Origin: Coffea arabica
Taxonomy: Eukaryota > Streptophyta > Magnoliopsida > Gentianales > Rubiaceae
DNA: 64,000 bases
NCBI RefSeq assembly: GCF_036785885.1
Contig: NC_092312.1
Coordinates: 11,984,001-12,048,000, forward strand
Direction: 5' to 3'
Part shown: piece by piece, positions 26,401-38,971 of the stretch
Layout: each line of letters starts with the position of its first letter
Numbering within the stretch: the first letter of the stretch is position 1
Made by a program: the position numbers and the translations under genes
Notes under the pieces: generated by a model
Told to the model about the DNA's origin: nothing
Database searches by the model: none
What the model saw: the letters and a program-made list of their open reading frames with translations, nothing else

Positions 26401-29400
26401 TCATACGTTTTGAAAATATTTCATTTTGTTTAAGATTCAAGCCATCTACTTGTCTATTTTTGTTCTCTGTGTATTGCTTCTAAGACTTCTTTCACTGACC
26501 AGAGCATACCATGATAGAAGTTTCGTGGAGATCTCATCACCACATTTTGGAATATTCCTAGGGCATCATATCTTGTCACATTCCTACTGCACCCATCTAT
26601 TAAACAAAATTACGTGGAATGATTTGATATGGTACCAAAGGATCTTAAGGTATTGTGGATAAGAATTTGGAATTAGCTTAGCCTGGTTTTGAGCCAGTGG
26701 TGACCATGTCAAAAATTAATATAAGTTCCACCGAGGCAAGAGAGCGCCTATCAGTCTTGTTCTGTAATATAGTTGTGTAACCAAAAGTAACTTGGTCAAA
26801 GTCTGGCGGATAAGAGATCTATTTTTATGTAGAGAAGGAATAATGGGGACAGGATTCTGTATGTCTTAAATGCACTTTTCATGGATATTAGTAAGTCAGG
26901 GCAATTAGCTAAAAATTATAGTCTGATTAATCAAGTGGTTTGCTTTCTGGGTCAAAAACAGTAGCAGAATGTGATAGATACTCCTTCTCTGCTGTTCCAT
27001 CAGGATCTGCAACCAACTCCAATGCCAGCTTTAGCTCTAGCTGTTGAACTTAGTGACCTCTATCTGATCTAATTGATGGCATGGAGAAGGTTATACTATA
27101 ACTTTGAGTTAAGCTAGAGAATGCTTGTAACTATTACTATAGATTGTTTGCAATTGGGATAGAAGACATTATACTAACTATTAAGCATTAGTTGTCTGTT
27201 ATGATATCTTACAAAGTTATGAGACAATTTGCTTTCAACATTTCTATGGATGTTTGCTGTTATAATCTTGTGGAATGCATTACATCAGAAGTCAGCCTAT
27301 ATGCATGCGAGAAGTTGCAATGTGACTTTGTTTCGGACGGGAAACTTGTCAAACTCTCTCCTCTTTTCAACCCAATGCTCGTAGGAAGACGGTAAACATC
27401 TGGTGCTTCTTGGAAAATGTTATTAAGCTTCAGTGGAAGCAAGTAGTTTATGGTACATCAATGTTTATGATGATAATCTCGTGTGCCAGATATTGTGAAG
27501 CGGATATAGGAAGAATGGACAGAATAGTATTCCTATACCTCTTATTTCTTGACACTGTTCTTGAGCATCGGAAACCTTTAAGAAGTATCCAAACTTTGAA
27601 ATCATAACCTATAGTTATTGATATGAAGAAATCTCTCTTGCAAGCCCTGAGAAAATTTAGCATGTTTACCCTCTTGTTTCCTTGGAACTGCATTACCTGC
27701 TCTGAAATACCCATAAGGTTGTACCTGCTCCAACCTTAGGTTCAATATCTTTGGACAGGCATATCTTTGATGCATTAGGTATGCAGATAAGCAAAAATGC
27801 CAAATCCCTTTTGAAGATCCTTTAAGGGTTCAGCATAGTCCGATCTTATGAAAATTTTGTTCCTTTTTTGGAGCCTGATCCTAAAAAACTTAATCATACT
27901 TTGGCCTATCTTTTCTAGTATTGTATTCATTGTATTACATGGTTGTCATGTCAGTGAATATTCCAACCTTTTAAGGAGAAACCGAACATATAAAGCATGT
28001 GATGCTATTCGGCTTTCCTAAAAAGCTGAGCTGCTAGATTCTGGAAAAAGTTAAGTCATGTCTAACATGAATGGGAATATCTTCTTCAAAACTCTGAAAA
28101 TATTTCTAGGCCATCTTCCGACAATCGACCTTTTTTGAGCCTTCAAAGGGAATGGCAAAATTAAGGCATACTGAAATCCTTTTCAAGCTTAGTTTTGTAG
28201 ATCATTAAGTTTGATTATTAGATGATTCCTTCCATTAATATGTGTTCCTACGTCTTTGCACAAAGAAAAAGGAAGTATTATCATGAGTTTAGCAACAAAT
28301 ATCTTGAAAACTGTCTACTAAGGCAATAGGAGATCCATTAGTCAAATATCCTACCATCAATGCGTGTGCCTACATTTCAGCATAAAGAAAAATGAAGTAC
28401 CATCAAAAGAATAGACAAAGATCATGTAAAATTTCTACTAGGGAAACCCGAAATCCAATAATAGCTCTCCTTTACAAGATTGGAGGACAAAGAAAAATGC
28501 CTAAATATAGAAACTCCAAATGCTATCCATGTTGTATTTGTCATCTCTCAAAGAAACTTAAAACCACTTACCTCAAATCTACTAGTTTACAATGCTTTCT
28601 CTTAAGAATTCAAATCTTCTTTCTTCTATCCATTCAATTAGACTAGCACACACAAAATGGACTTGCTCTTACAAGATTGTTTGTCATGCCTTGGACGTAG
28701 CAGACCAACTAGCATGACTCATGCCATTTTATCCTTAACCATAACAACTTGACCTCGACCTCACCCATTTATATACTAAACTAACAATCATACTTGCCTT
28801 CACTCATATGTCATGCTAAGTGAACTTGTCAACCAATTTGCAATCAATTGCAAACGCGGTGCTGTATGTAGGATGAATGGACTAATCATAAAGTGTCCAG
28901 GGCTACTAGGTTGAAATCTTGATCTCAATCGTCCAATTGTCTCCAACAGACAGACATGCTTCTATAGTCAAAATTACTTTTTCACTTCTTTCTCGTAGCT
29001 TAATGGTTTATAAGTTCTTGACATGATTTTTTCTGTCAAAGACCCAAAAATTGATATGGTTATCCCTATTGCTTGAACGCTGACAAATCTTGGAGGGATC
29101 AAGGGACATAACATGGTCCTCCAAAAGGCAAACATGAGTACTTCTTGCTTCCTTAAAAGTAAAGGGCATTTTTATTTGGTGTTAGCTTGCAAAATTGCTA
29201 CTTTTGAAAGGGTGACTAGTTTTTTGCATTGTGTCTAACATGTGAAGGGTAGGCTAGCAAGAAATCCACTATGCGACTCCTCAAACGACTTATATTGGTG
29301 TTCTTGCATTAAATTTGTAGCAAAAGTGGACTCCCCACTTTTACTTGTTCAGTCTTCGAATGACTTCATTTACTATTCTTGGATCTAGCACAGTTCATGT

Positions 29401-32400
29401 TCTTTTCACATAGAAAGCTACTTCCCATGGTACCTCCACCAAAAGGGCAAAACATGCTTTTTCCTCTGCATTGAGAGTTATGGACGACCATGGTACCTTT
29501 CTACCAAATGAAATAGCATGTTTTGCCCCTTGAGAGAAGATATGACTGAGAGGGTAAGTGCTAGATCCTTTTGACTAAATTAATTAGAACTTTTCTATTT
29601 CTATCACTAACTAGTATAAACTCACGCTAATGGTCTTCTCTTGTGTGAGCAGTAGACTCTTTAGATCCAGTCATGGCTGCTCGGTAGTTCATGGCAGGAA
29701 TTGGTACAGAGCCGGAGCTCTAATACCATGTAAACTTTAAAAAGGAAAAGGAAATAAACAAAACTCTGCTTTTCTTTATTTTCCCACACACCGAATATGC
29801 CTACAAGCTAGGCATTTATAGGACAACCCTATCACAGTTCTGCCACAACTTAAGGTAATAGAACTATGATTTTAGGGATTACGTAATCAACTCATATCCT
29901 ATCTTTTATTTTAGTTAATCTATTCAAACTTGATTGATCATAAGCAATAAAATCCCATAATCATGGGAGATAATATCTTCAACAGTTTCAGATGGATAGA
30001 ATTAACAATCATATTTTCAGTAGGGGATGCCAAAAATATAAATCATGTGGTGTGGATCACATTTTATTCTAAGATTTTGAATTTTCAGCCTTATTAGATG
30101 GCGTAGATTAGTGTTTGAGTGCTATGGCTTTTGTTGATTGTTTGTTGGATACCTTTCAATTGCAGAAGTTAATCAATGTACATGATGATCTTTCCGATTT
30201 AGTGATAAACACAAAAAATATGATTTATAGGAAGCATTGTGGTAGAACTTCACAAAATTTGGAAAGATCTAGAGAATTATAATGATTATTATTACATTGT
30301 ATGAATTTCCACAAAAACAAAAAAAAAATTAGTGGCTGTAGGCAACTATTAGCTTTAAATTGTATTTACATATCATAGGAAGATTTGCATATAAAATGAA
30401 GGGTGAACATACTTTCGTGTTGGTTTTCATATCATAGTTCCCCAGTAGTGGCTTATCTTTTGTCTTTGGGCAAAAAACCTCAGCGGCCATAAACTATTGG
30501 TCAGATCATGTTTTGGCCATCAAATTATTTTTTGTCAATAATTGACCACCAAACAACTTAATCAGTAAACACGCGACCATTTGATCGATAATTGCTATTA
30601 ATATATGAAATTAGCACTACACGTGGCAAAGTAAGGGGCAATTTTGTCCAGCAACTATGTGTTTCCCCCGCAACTACAAACTCCTCAAAACTGTGGAGTT
30701 GCCACTGACCACAAACTCCTCCAGGTCACAACTCCCCCATTCTCCTCGACCGTAGAGCGCAAGGCCATCTCCACTACCAAAATGGCCCCAGACTCGCCTC
30801 CGAGGTCCCTGAGCGTAGCCTGCTCGGCGGGCAAAGCGAACTAATCATTCTTGAGCTTTCTCAAAACTGTGGAGGAATCAATTGTGGTAAAGGGCACCCT
30901 CTCGAGCAAGCAAATAGCGACCATGGACCTGACAAGGGAAAAGGGCCCAATGGCGTCGTCGATGAGAAACTTGTCGGCGTCGGAGTTAGGAACCTGAGAG
31001 AGTTAGAATGCGAGGGGACAATTTGGAAGGTTGAGGTTGTTAGCGTTGGGAAGGGGAGAAAAGGGGCGGGAGTTGAAGGAAGAGATAGCTTTGAGAGAGA
31101 GGTTGCGCGAGGAGACGATGTCAGGGACTAAGTTTTGGAGAGAGGCGATGAGGTGTAGCTGAGCATTGTGTAAGGCCTCCACACAGGATTCTAGCTGCTG
31201 TCAGACCTGTTTGACGGCAATCATGGAGTCCTTGCTGCTGCCTTTAGATGGCGTCTCCATGTTATGTTTTTCCTTTTCTCTTTTCTTTCTTCCAATCCTA
31301 AGGTGAAATTGCAGTAATATGGAGATTGGGCTTAATTAAGGCGTTTGTGGCAGCTCCTGCGTAGTTGGTGGACAAAATTGCCCCTGTGCTTTGCCACGTG
31401 TGGTGTTAATTTCACATATTAATAGCAATTATTGATCAAATGGTCACGTGTTTACTGATTAAGTTGTTTGGTGGTCAATTATTGACGAAAAATAGTTTGA
31501 TGGTCAAAACATGATCTGACCAATAGTTTAATGGCCGCTGAGGTTTTTTGCCCTTTGCCTTTTAGTACAACATGAAAGTTTAATTTCATCCATACAAGAA
31601 GTCCTGCTTGATACAAGAAACAGATCTCCTTTTCATGCATCATGTGCATTTCACTTCAATATAGTACACAATGTTCTCTGCATCACCGAGCAATGTGGTT
31701 ACCATTATGATATATCCCATTTCTTGTGGGTAAAAATGTTTATCTATATTTGAGTTCCTATTGTGGTCAATGCTTGATTGTACTAACTCTAATCTTGGAC
31801 CTGCAGGGAAGGGCAAATCAGTCCAACAGATTCCTGTTCACGATCATCTTTTGAGAGTAAGTGACATCATAGGTTTTTACCCTTAAATGGCTTTAGTTTA
31901 AGTTGCACAGTTTAATTTAGCTGTTGCATTCACTGGTTAATTACAATTTTTGATCTTTTACCAGGGTGTTGGCTCATTTTCTCCTGGCAGGAGGCAACCA
32001 TACTTATCAACTGTACCACTGCCAAACCAACAGCAACAAACTCCAGCATTTGGAGCCCACTATCAACAATATCATTTAGCTAAACCAGAAGTGCAGAACT
32101 CCGGAAGACTGACATTACCTGTTTCAGGAAGTTTTTGCAATCTGCCTAGTCGCATGATAATTGATTTTGACTTGGGGAAGGTTTTACAAGTAAGATGAAG
32201 CAAGCGAACTCTTAGGTTTATACAATAGCTTAAAAGTATGAGGTGTTTTATTTAGTCATTGGTGTCTTTGGCATCCGTGATTTTCAGATTCTGGAATTGA
32301 TATTTTTTTATTACCCTTAAAAAAGAATCTTTTGAAGATCATTTTCAGCAGAAATTTCAGGGCAAATTATGGATTTCTTTTCGCATTCAGTTTTATGGAG

Positions 32401-35400
32401 ATGTTTCACAGCTAGTTGAAACATATGAGGCTGAGAGCCCTATATACTTCTGCTGACCTTCAGTGAACTCTAGAAGTGCAAAATCTAGATCCTTCTCCTG
32501 TATTTGACTTGAAAACGAGTACTTTATTTGCACTTTCTTTCCCAATCCTCTTGGCTGATTGTTATTTTGATTAAAGTCTTGGGGAGTGTTTTTTCTCCAT
32601 GGGAATTGTTGACAAAGGACATTATTTTCTCAGAAGTAGAATGTTGGAATTGTTAATTGGAAATTTTACTAAATTTATCCTTAATGATATAGAATGCCTT
32701 ACCAGAAGTCAGCCATAATTTATGCACTTTGTCTTGTTCAGTTTAGTCAATTCTACTTCTTTCAGAATTGCCAACAACAAGTTTTGAGTTGTATTTATGA
32801 ACAGGTGACCAGAATTTTCATTTGTTATATCTGATAGAAAAGGTGCTGGAGTTGATCAGTTGAATTGAGCCATTATGATAAGTGAACTCGGGTTTTGGCT
32901 GGATATCAAATCATATTGCTTGATATAGAGGTGCATTATGGAGATTCTATGTCTTGCTGTATGTCTTTGATCAAGATTAAAGCAGTTTCTTTTGCCATGG
33001 CTGTAGGATGATGATGGTAATATTTAGCAGCATTAATGTGGGTGGTACTTCTCTGACAGTTGCCAAGCATACCTTCTTATAGGGACCATCCTCAGATTCA
33101 CCCTCCTCAAGTTTTAGATTCCTGGGACAAAAGAACTTAAACTTGAAAAACCTTAACTCTTGAGCAATATGTGATGCCACTACAAATTTTATTGTCTTAA
33201 ATCTTTGGAGAGAATAAATGGACATCTAGTAATGATGGATTGTAGGAAAATTTTGTTTTTAGCTAATATTATTGTTTTTGATGAACTGAGCATGGCATAT
33301 CAGTAAGAGATTAATTTTCATTCTTAAACCTATTATTATGAAATTTGGATGCAATATGCATTTATAAAACTACCTTAATACCTATTTCATCTGATAAGAG
33401 AGCTTGATGGGCTTCTTTTACCCATGGTTAAGCCAATATACCAAAGTGATTCGCTTTCTAAATTTGATCTTCTACATGAAATTATGTAGTTATGGGCTTT
33501 TCTGTGATCAATAGCTGCCAGGTAATGCTCAAATTGGCAGTGGAACGGTAGTACAACAACGGGTTCCTGGGTTACAAATGGCCAAGGAAACATTAATCCC
33601 TGAGAAACAGCAAACTCCTGAACTAAAACGGCACAAGTCGAAAGAGGTTGGCTCTGGAGTAGTAGAACATGTTTAAGTCTTTTAAATTTCTCGGGTCTTT
33701 CTTTTTTCTCCTTCTGGCACAAAACATCATAGAATGTTAAGTAACATATTTTCAAATTTTGTTTTTGTTTGTCTTTCTAATACTACATACTTCTATTGCA
33801 TCAGAGTGTCAAAAGCAGGAAGAATTCATCAAGTGTTCTGCCTGTTCCAAGCAACTTGGTATATTTCATTTATTCCCATGAAATGCAAATGTACATTTTT
33901 CTTTATCTTCTTTTTGGTTTTGGGAATTGGTAGAGAAACATATGAATTCTCCCACGATTTTCTTTATTTACTTCAATTGTGTTTTGCTTTTACTGGAATG
34001 TCTCATTATTTTGTTATGCTCTTGGTCTGACGTTTAAGACTTTTCTTCTCTTATGGTTTGCCCTTTGATACCCTTTATTGGCTCTCAAGTAAAACAAACT
34101 GTCACTTAGGCTCCAGGGATTTGCCTATGACTTTCAAACTGAATTTTTTCAATGTGCTGCAGGATGGAAGTAATGCAGAAGGGCAGAACACTATGGATGA
34201 GGACATCCAGCTCCACATTCCAGATGAGAACGACAATTGTAATGACCTGAGTACTGCACTCAGTACCTTTCAGCAAACTTCACCTGCACTGGACAAGAGT
34301 GCATGGAAAGGTTAGATAAATCATGTCCTTAGCAAACTGTCAGAAATGGTAGTTAACACATATAGGTTTGTTTCCTGATCCATCTCCTGTATGCAAAATG
34401 ACTTAACATTTACCAATTTTAAAGATGCATACAATCTCTTAAGGCAAAGGTTTGACAACTAAGAACTTCAAATAACATTTTGTTGCACAAAACTGACTGC
34501 TATTGAAATTTATTCTCCGTCTTGTTTCCTTCCATAAATTCAAAATCCGAATAGCTGGAGTATTGCAAAATGTGTGTCAAGAAGAAGCCACTGAACAATT
34601 TCAGTGAACAACTTGAATTGTATGACTATGTTTAAGCAATCATAACACTACTATTTTTTAGGCTTCTCCTTTGGAGAATTTGGCAGCCTTCAATCTCCAA
34701 ACAACAAGCTCCTGTCCTGTCACTTCACATCAACGGGAAGGTTGTTGGCTGGTGCAGGATATGAGAAGAAGGTTGTTTCTTAGTTTCCTTCAAGTTTAAA
34801 TTCCAATAAAGTTCTCACATCTTCTTCTGTCTTGATCTTCTGGGTGGATTTGAACCAGATCCTCATATGGAACATGGAAACTTTGTCAGTTGATGTTATG
34901 GAAGGGCATTCTGACCTCATCACAGATATTCGATTCAGACCAAATTCAACAGTTTTTGCGACCTCATCTTTTGATAAATCTCTTCAAATTTGGGACGCAT
35001 CAAAGGTGGATATGCACATGTTTGCTGTACATTGTCAGATAGTAGTATAATCCTTAGATGTCTTGTGTCTGAATGGAAAGACTTTGTTATAGTTCTTTTT
35101 CCTCTCTTCATGCTTTCTTAATTCTCTCTTCATGCCATTCTTTGTCAACTGCAATCTTTACTCTTTCTTTTGCTATTGAGTCCACAAAATGCATTACTAA
35201 TGAATATTTTTACGTTATGCATATTCACAAAATGATATTTGCAGCCATCTATGGTGGGCCAGGAACATGATAGATATAGCCAAAAAAAAACCTACATCAA
35301 ACATCACTTTTACATCAAAAAGCTTCTTTATATCAAACATTAACTTTTGCATCAGTATTTTGTAATTTTATGCAATTACATACTATTTACAGTTCGAGTT

Positions 35401-37788
35401 GAACCTTATGACGTACATGGTCAAAGTAGGACTGAACCATGGCAATATGCATTTTCCCCCTCTAACAGTTGTGCTTTATTGGAGTTCTTGTTGTTCAGCA
35501 AACAACTGCTTACTTTATTCCATGTCTGCAAAATTTCTAGCCAACAAATCCTCCATCTAAGCTTGATGGTCATTCTAAACATGTGATGTCACTGGATTTC
35601 CATCCAAGGATGGGGGATGTTCTCTGTTCTTGTGATAGTAGCAACGAAATGCGGATATGGAATGTCACTAGACAAACATGTGTTCATACTTCTCAGGTGA
35701 GTCTAATAATCTTTTTTTGCTGATTTAGATCATTGAATGTTATTTTACTAGTTATGCATCTGCATTCTGTCGTTTTATGCTTATTAGTCCATCTAGTTTT
35801 TAAACAAAGCCTTGGTGGTGACCCCCCCCCCCCCCCTCTTTTGACTTTTGTTCTGTATAGTAGCTTTTTTGTGTGAAGCTGGCCAAACAAGTGGACATGA
35901 ATAAAGATTGGCTAAAATATTCCTTATGATTATTCTTCTTGATATTGACCACATTTGTGATCTACCAGATGTGTGAACTTTTGTTGGATCTGGAAGCAGA
36001 TTTTCCCAACTATTATGAAGAGTTACAGTAATTAGACTACACTAAAATAGATACTACTTAATCAAAGAACAAAACATCGATTACTCTATTTCTCAAACCT
36101 GATCATTTTGGTGTTATTCATAGCAACATCGACCTTGATCTTATTGAGATGATTTTTGAATTCTTACTGATCTGAATCCAGGGAGGTAGTAGACAAGTTA
36201 GGTTCCAGCCACAACGTGGGGACCTTTTAGCATCTGCTTCAGGAAACATCATCAATTTGATCGATGTTGAAACAAATAAAATCACTTACCAGTTTAAGGT
36301 AATAGATTAATACAGTGACTCATCTTCTCATACTTCTCCAAATGCATTGAGTTACTCCAAAATTGATTTTGTTCCTCTTATATCTAGGGACATGATAAAG
36401 ATGTACGCTCATTATGTTGGGATAATGGTGGGACATATATAGCCTCTGTCAGTGAAGACAGTGCAAGAATATGGACAATCAACTTAGGTGGAAGGTGCAT
36501 TTATCACCTGCACTGCACTGGTAATAAATATGAGTCGTGCACCTTTCATCCTGGGTATGCTCAATTAATGGTGATTGGAACTAACCAGGTGCAAACTGAA
36601 ATCTTGTCTTATTAAATAGTAGAATTTTTTCTTGGCAAGATTTGATGTCATTTTGAATGGGGGTTTCCTCTAGTATGTGTATTCTCCTGGAGGATGTTTT
36701 TCTTCACTCCTTTTGATTTCATCTCAATGCCTCCAGGTAAGCAAGCAGTGCAATGTCACTTTCTTTGACAGTTGGAACAATGATAAAGATATTTAGCCAT
36801 ACTTGACTTGCTCTCTTTTGCCTTGGAAAACCATGTCCATTTTTTCGTCAAATTATATCTATTAAACCCCCTACTAAATCCTCACACAAAAACCAACCTG
36901 CTTATGTATATAACTTCAAAAGTAACAGCATTTTTTATGATTTTCCATTCACTAATGATGCTTTCAATTGGAAGTCCTTGGTCAGTTTTTCTTTATATTT
37001 TTCCAGAAGCTGCTTGACTGGGGTATTTATTTAGATACGACTTGGTACGTGAACAAAGTTTTCATGTGATCTGCTTTGAGCAACCTCAAGGAAGGAAGTC
37101 GCTTCTGGTTTTCCATCTCATATGCCATTAAACTAATAATTTAGAAACTCTAATAGGTTGTAGGAATGATATGCTTAATTTATGTGTTTGGCATCTAAGG
37201 TATCTAAAAGCTCTGTAACTAGCCAACCTCTCCCAGAACCTCTGCATGAGAGGAACTAAAATTTAAGTCCCAAATTTTACAGGAACTTAGTGAACAGGAA
37301 ATGAAGTGTAAAATTGCTGTTCTACAAGTTTGTAGGCATGAATACAGATAAAATGAGAGCTTACTGCTGTTACTAACAAGGTCCTTTTCCTTTGCCTAAT
37401 GTTTTTGCCTAAGAAATAACGTTACTGATTTCAATATAATGGTCAAGACTCTTCTAAGATTTCTCTTGATGTCGAACCATCTCCATTCTCAATTATAGTG
37501 TTATTCAATCAATTGTTTAAAAGCCCAAAGACCTATTCCATTAGCCACAAGATATTACTGTTTTTCTGTTCATTGTTCTAAGTTTTGTGGTGTTATTTTC
37601 CCTAGATTTTCTGATCATAATCACTCTGAGAATTCTTGCAGAGACTGGAACTCTGGAGTCCAACTGATACCAATAAAACACAGTCGTATGATGCACATGA
37701 TGACATAATTGCAGCATTAGCAGATTCACCGCATACAGAAACCATTGCCTCAGCAAGTCATGACAATTGGCTGAAGTTGTGGAAATGA
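23432..37788 (+). CDS. Divergent LEUNIG-family transcriptional co-repressor (LisH/LUFS + WD40), 869 aa
   Basis: Seventeen exons join in phase: 23432-23457, 23603-23700, 24099-24253, 24342-25009, 25490-25562, 25646-25748, 31807-31856, 31965-32189, 33515-33646, 33805-33858, 34163-34310, 34662-34771, 34859-35005, 35541-35696, 36182-36298, 36388-36588 and 37642-37788. LisH lies at about residues 9-40 (LDKYVHDYMIKKNMHEAAEI), and the LUFS motif GFLKEWWSLFWDIYCSR at 62-78. Six 20-residue repeats span about 136-255, then comes a polar linker. WD40 repeats run from about 580 to the end (GHSDLITDIRF, SSFDKSLQIWD, GHSKHVMSLDFHP, ending HDNWLKLWK). LEUNIG proteins are nuclear co-repressors recruited through SEUSS-type adaptors. 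The long glutamine tracts usual in LEUNIG are absent, so partner binding may differ. Exon 3 could start three bases earlier. Exons 5, 9 and 10 are the least certain. Confidence 0.82.
24468..24827 (+). repeat. 60-bp in-frame minisatellite in exon 4 of the LEUNIG-like gene
   Basis: Six head-to-tail units of exactly 60 bp encode 20-residue repeats with consensus LPRPEMIQQAMNAMQTPFPI. Units start at 24468, 24528, 24588, 24648, 24708 and 24768, and the sixth diverges in its second half. There are no indels within units, so the frame is held. The repeat sits between the LUFS motif and the linker, where LEUNIG proteins usually carry glutamine-rich sequence. Confidence 0.9.
29716..29984 (-). mobile_element. 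Copia-type LTR with primer-binding site, reverse orientation, remnant
   Basis: Read on the minus strand, a segment starting TGTTGAAGATATTATC at 29984 ends GTTTACA at 29729, giving TG...CA ends and about 256 bp. It is followed at once by TGGTATTAGAGC (29728-29717), which differs in one base from the initiator tRNA-Met binding site TGGTATCAGAGC used by many plant Copia elements. A little internal sequence may continue left of 29716, but no gag or pol frame and no second LTR were seen. It is therefore a truncated or non-autonomous copy. Confidence 0.6.
30468..31553. mobile_element. Pack-MULE-like element with 190-bp inverted ends inside the LEUNIG-like intron
   Basis: The left end GGGCAAAAAACCTCAGCGGC (30468) is matched by the right end read inversely from 31553, and similarity extends about 190 bp (30468-30655 against about 31363-31553) with few mismatches. 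Flanking 9-mers TTTGTCTTT (30459-30467) and TTTGCCTTT (31554-31562) agree at 8 of 9 positions. Long inverted ends plus a 9-bp duplication fit the Mutator superfamily. The 1086-bp element has a GC-richer core that looks like captured coding sequence, and it encodes no transposase. Confidence 0.8.
30660..31260 (-). pseudogene. Captured host gene fragment within the Pack-MULE, three in-frame stops
   Basis: On the minus strand from the ATG at 31260, about 600 bp read in one frame as ordinary globular protein. Examples are QQLESCVEALHNAQLHLIAS, DADKFLIDDAIGPFSLVRSM and VAICLLERVPFTTIDSSTVL. Three stop codons interrupt it: TGA about 20 codons in, TAA after LPNCPLAF, and TAG after LRKLKND. Base composition is far richer in GC than the surrounding intron. 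The segments read as a conserved soluble plant protein, but I do not recognise the family. The fragment is presumed non-coding today. Confidence 0.6.
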
Positions 37789-38971
37789 CCTTTAGTTTCT
37801 TTGTTTCTTTATCTTTTCTAGTATGTGATCATAAATGTGTTTACTGTGGATAATACCTAAAGGAGACAGCTTTGTTTACTAGGATCTGGGTGTAAATAGA
37901 TCCATTGGTGCTGGTAAGATCATCAGGAACAAAATCTGAAGAGATATAGCACCAGGGAGAAGATCAGTTTAGGCGACAATAAGGCTGGGATTTGCCATGT
38001 TTTTGGAGATAGAACTTCCATTCTAAGGATGTAGTATGCACATATATAAAGTGTAAGTAATCAACCAATTTCTCAGCTGTATGTAAATGTTACTTGAATC
38101 CAGTCTTTGTGCTTTGCCATCTCAGCCTTCTTCTTCTGCAGTTTGCAATTTTCCTGGCTTCTTTATGTTTTCATTAAGAGAGTACATAGCTTTGGTCATT
38201 ATGCTTTAAACCATTTGTTGTTTGAACTTCCATTTACTCTGTGTTGGTTTGCGAGAGTGCTTTGCTAATGAAAAACTGGTGCTACTTAGCGGAGTTTCTT
38301 GGCCATAACTAGATTTAGGTGTTCTAATGTTTCTGACCTCTAATAAGAAACGAAAATAGCTGCTAACTCCCGAAGAGACCTGCTACATTTGATGATGGAT
38401 GATAAACCTTAAGGTGTCTTTTAAGTATCAGATGAGTCTATAGATATCTTCAGTATGAATTATAACCACTCTGCTAGTAACTGCTAACAATTGAAATTAT
38501 TACTACTTCACCTATGAAGATGGCAAAACAAGAGTGCGTTGGATCAGTCGGAGCAACTCCGATTCTGTCAGGCATTTGTTCATGCAACTCCATGAGCTGT
38601 CTTGTTGATCTGTCTTGTTGGATACGAAGGACGGATTAGTATTTGCAGTACCCTTAGTTCCTTACGGCTGCCCCAACTCCCCATACCAGTTAATGGGCAC
38701 TTGGCACCCTGTTGTAGTAGCAGAAAATTACCCTGTAATGAGTGAAAGATCACATTTGAAAAGATGTATTGATTGAATGAAAAATAATCAAATAATAAAA
38801 TTTGTATTTATATCCAACAGAAACAAATTCTTCTTTTTTTGATAAACACAAACCATACAATTTCCATGGGGCTTTGTCAAGATTAGAAAATAAAAAGGTG
38901 CACCTGTTACCTATAGATTTGGCGACAACTTGGAAAGTGTATTTAGATTTTAGACTGAAATCCCTATATTC
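37789..38971. other. 3' UTR of the LEUNIG-like gene and short convergent intergenic region
   Basis: The probable 3' UTR runs to about 38100. Beyond it there is no gene until the S5 pseudogene on the opposite strand, so the two loci converge. Confidence 0.5.

Larger units (their letters stand above)
25749..31806 (+). other. 6.06-kb intron 6 of the LEUNIG-like gene, swollen by transposons
   Basis: The intron is bounded by GCTG|GTGAGT and CTGCAG|GG. Its right third holds a reverse-oriented Copia-type LTR and a Pack-MULE, listed separately. In 28260-28420 a short motif (CATAAAGAAAAATGAAGTA and similar) is repeated. The left 3 kb contains no recognised element or coding sequence. Confidence 0.75.

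Noticed and set aside
29729-29984. A complete LTR retrotransposon in intron 6
   Set aside because: Only one LTR and the primer-binding site could be found; no gag or pol frame and no second LTR within the intron.
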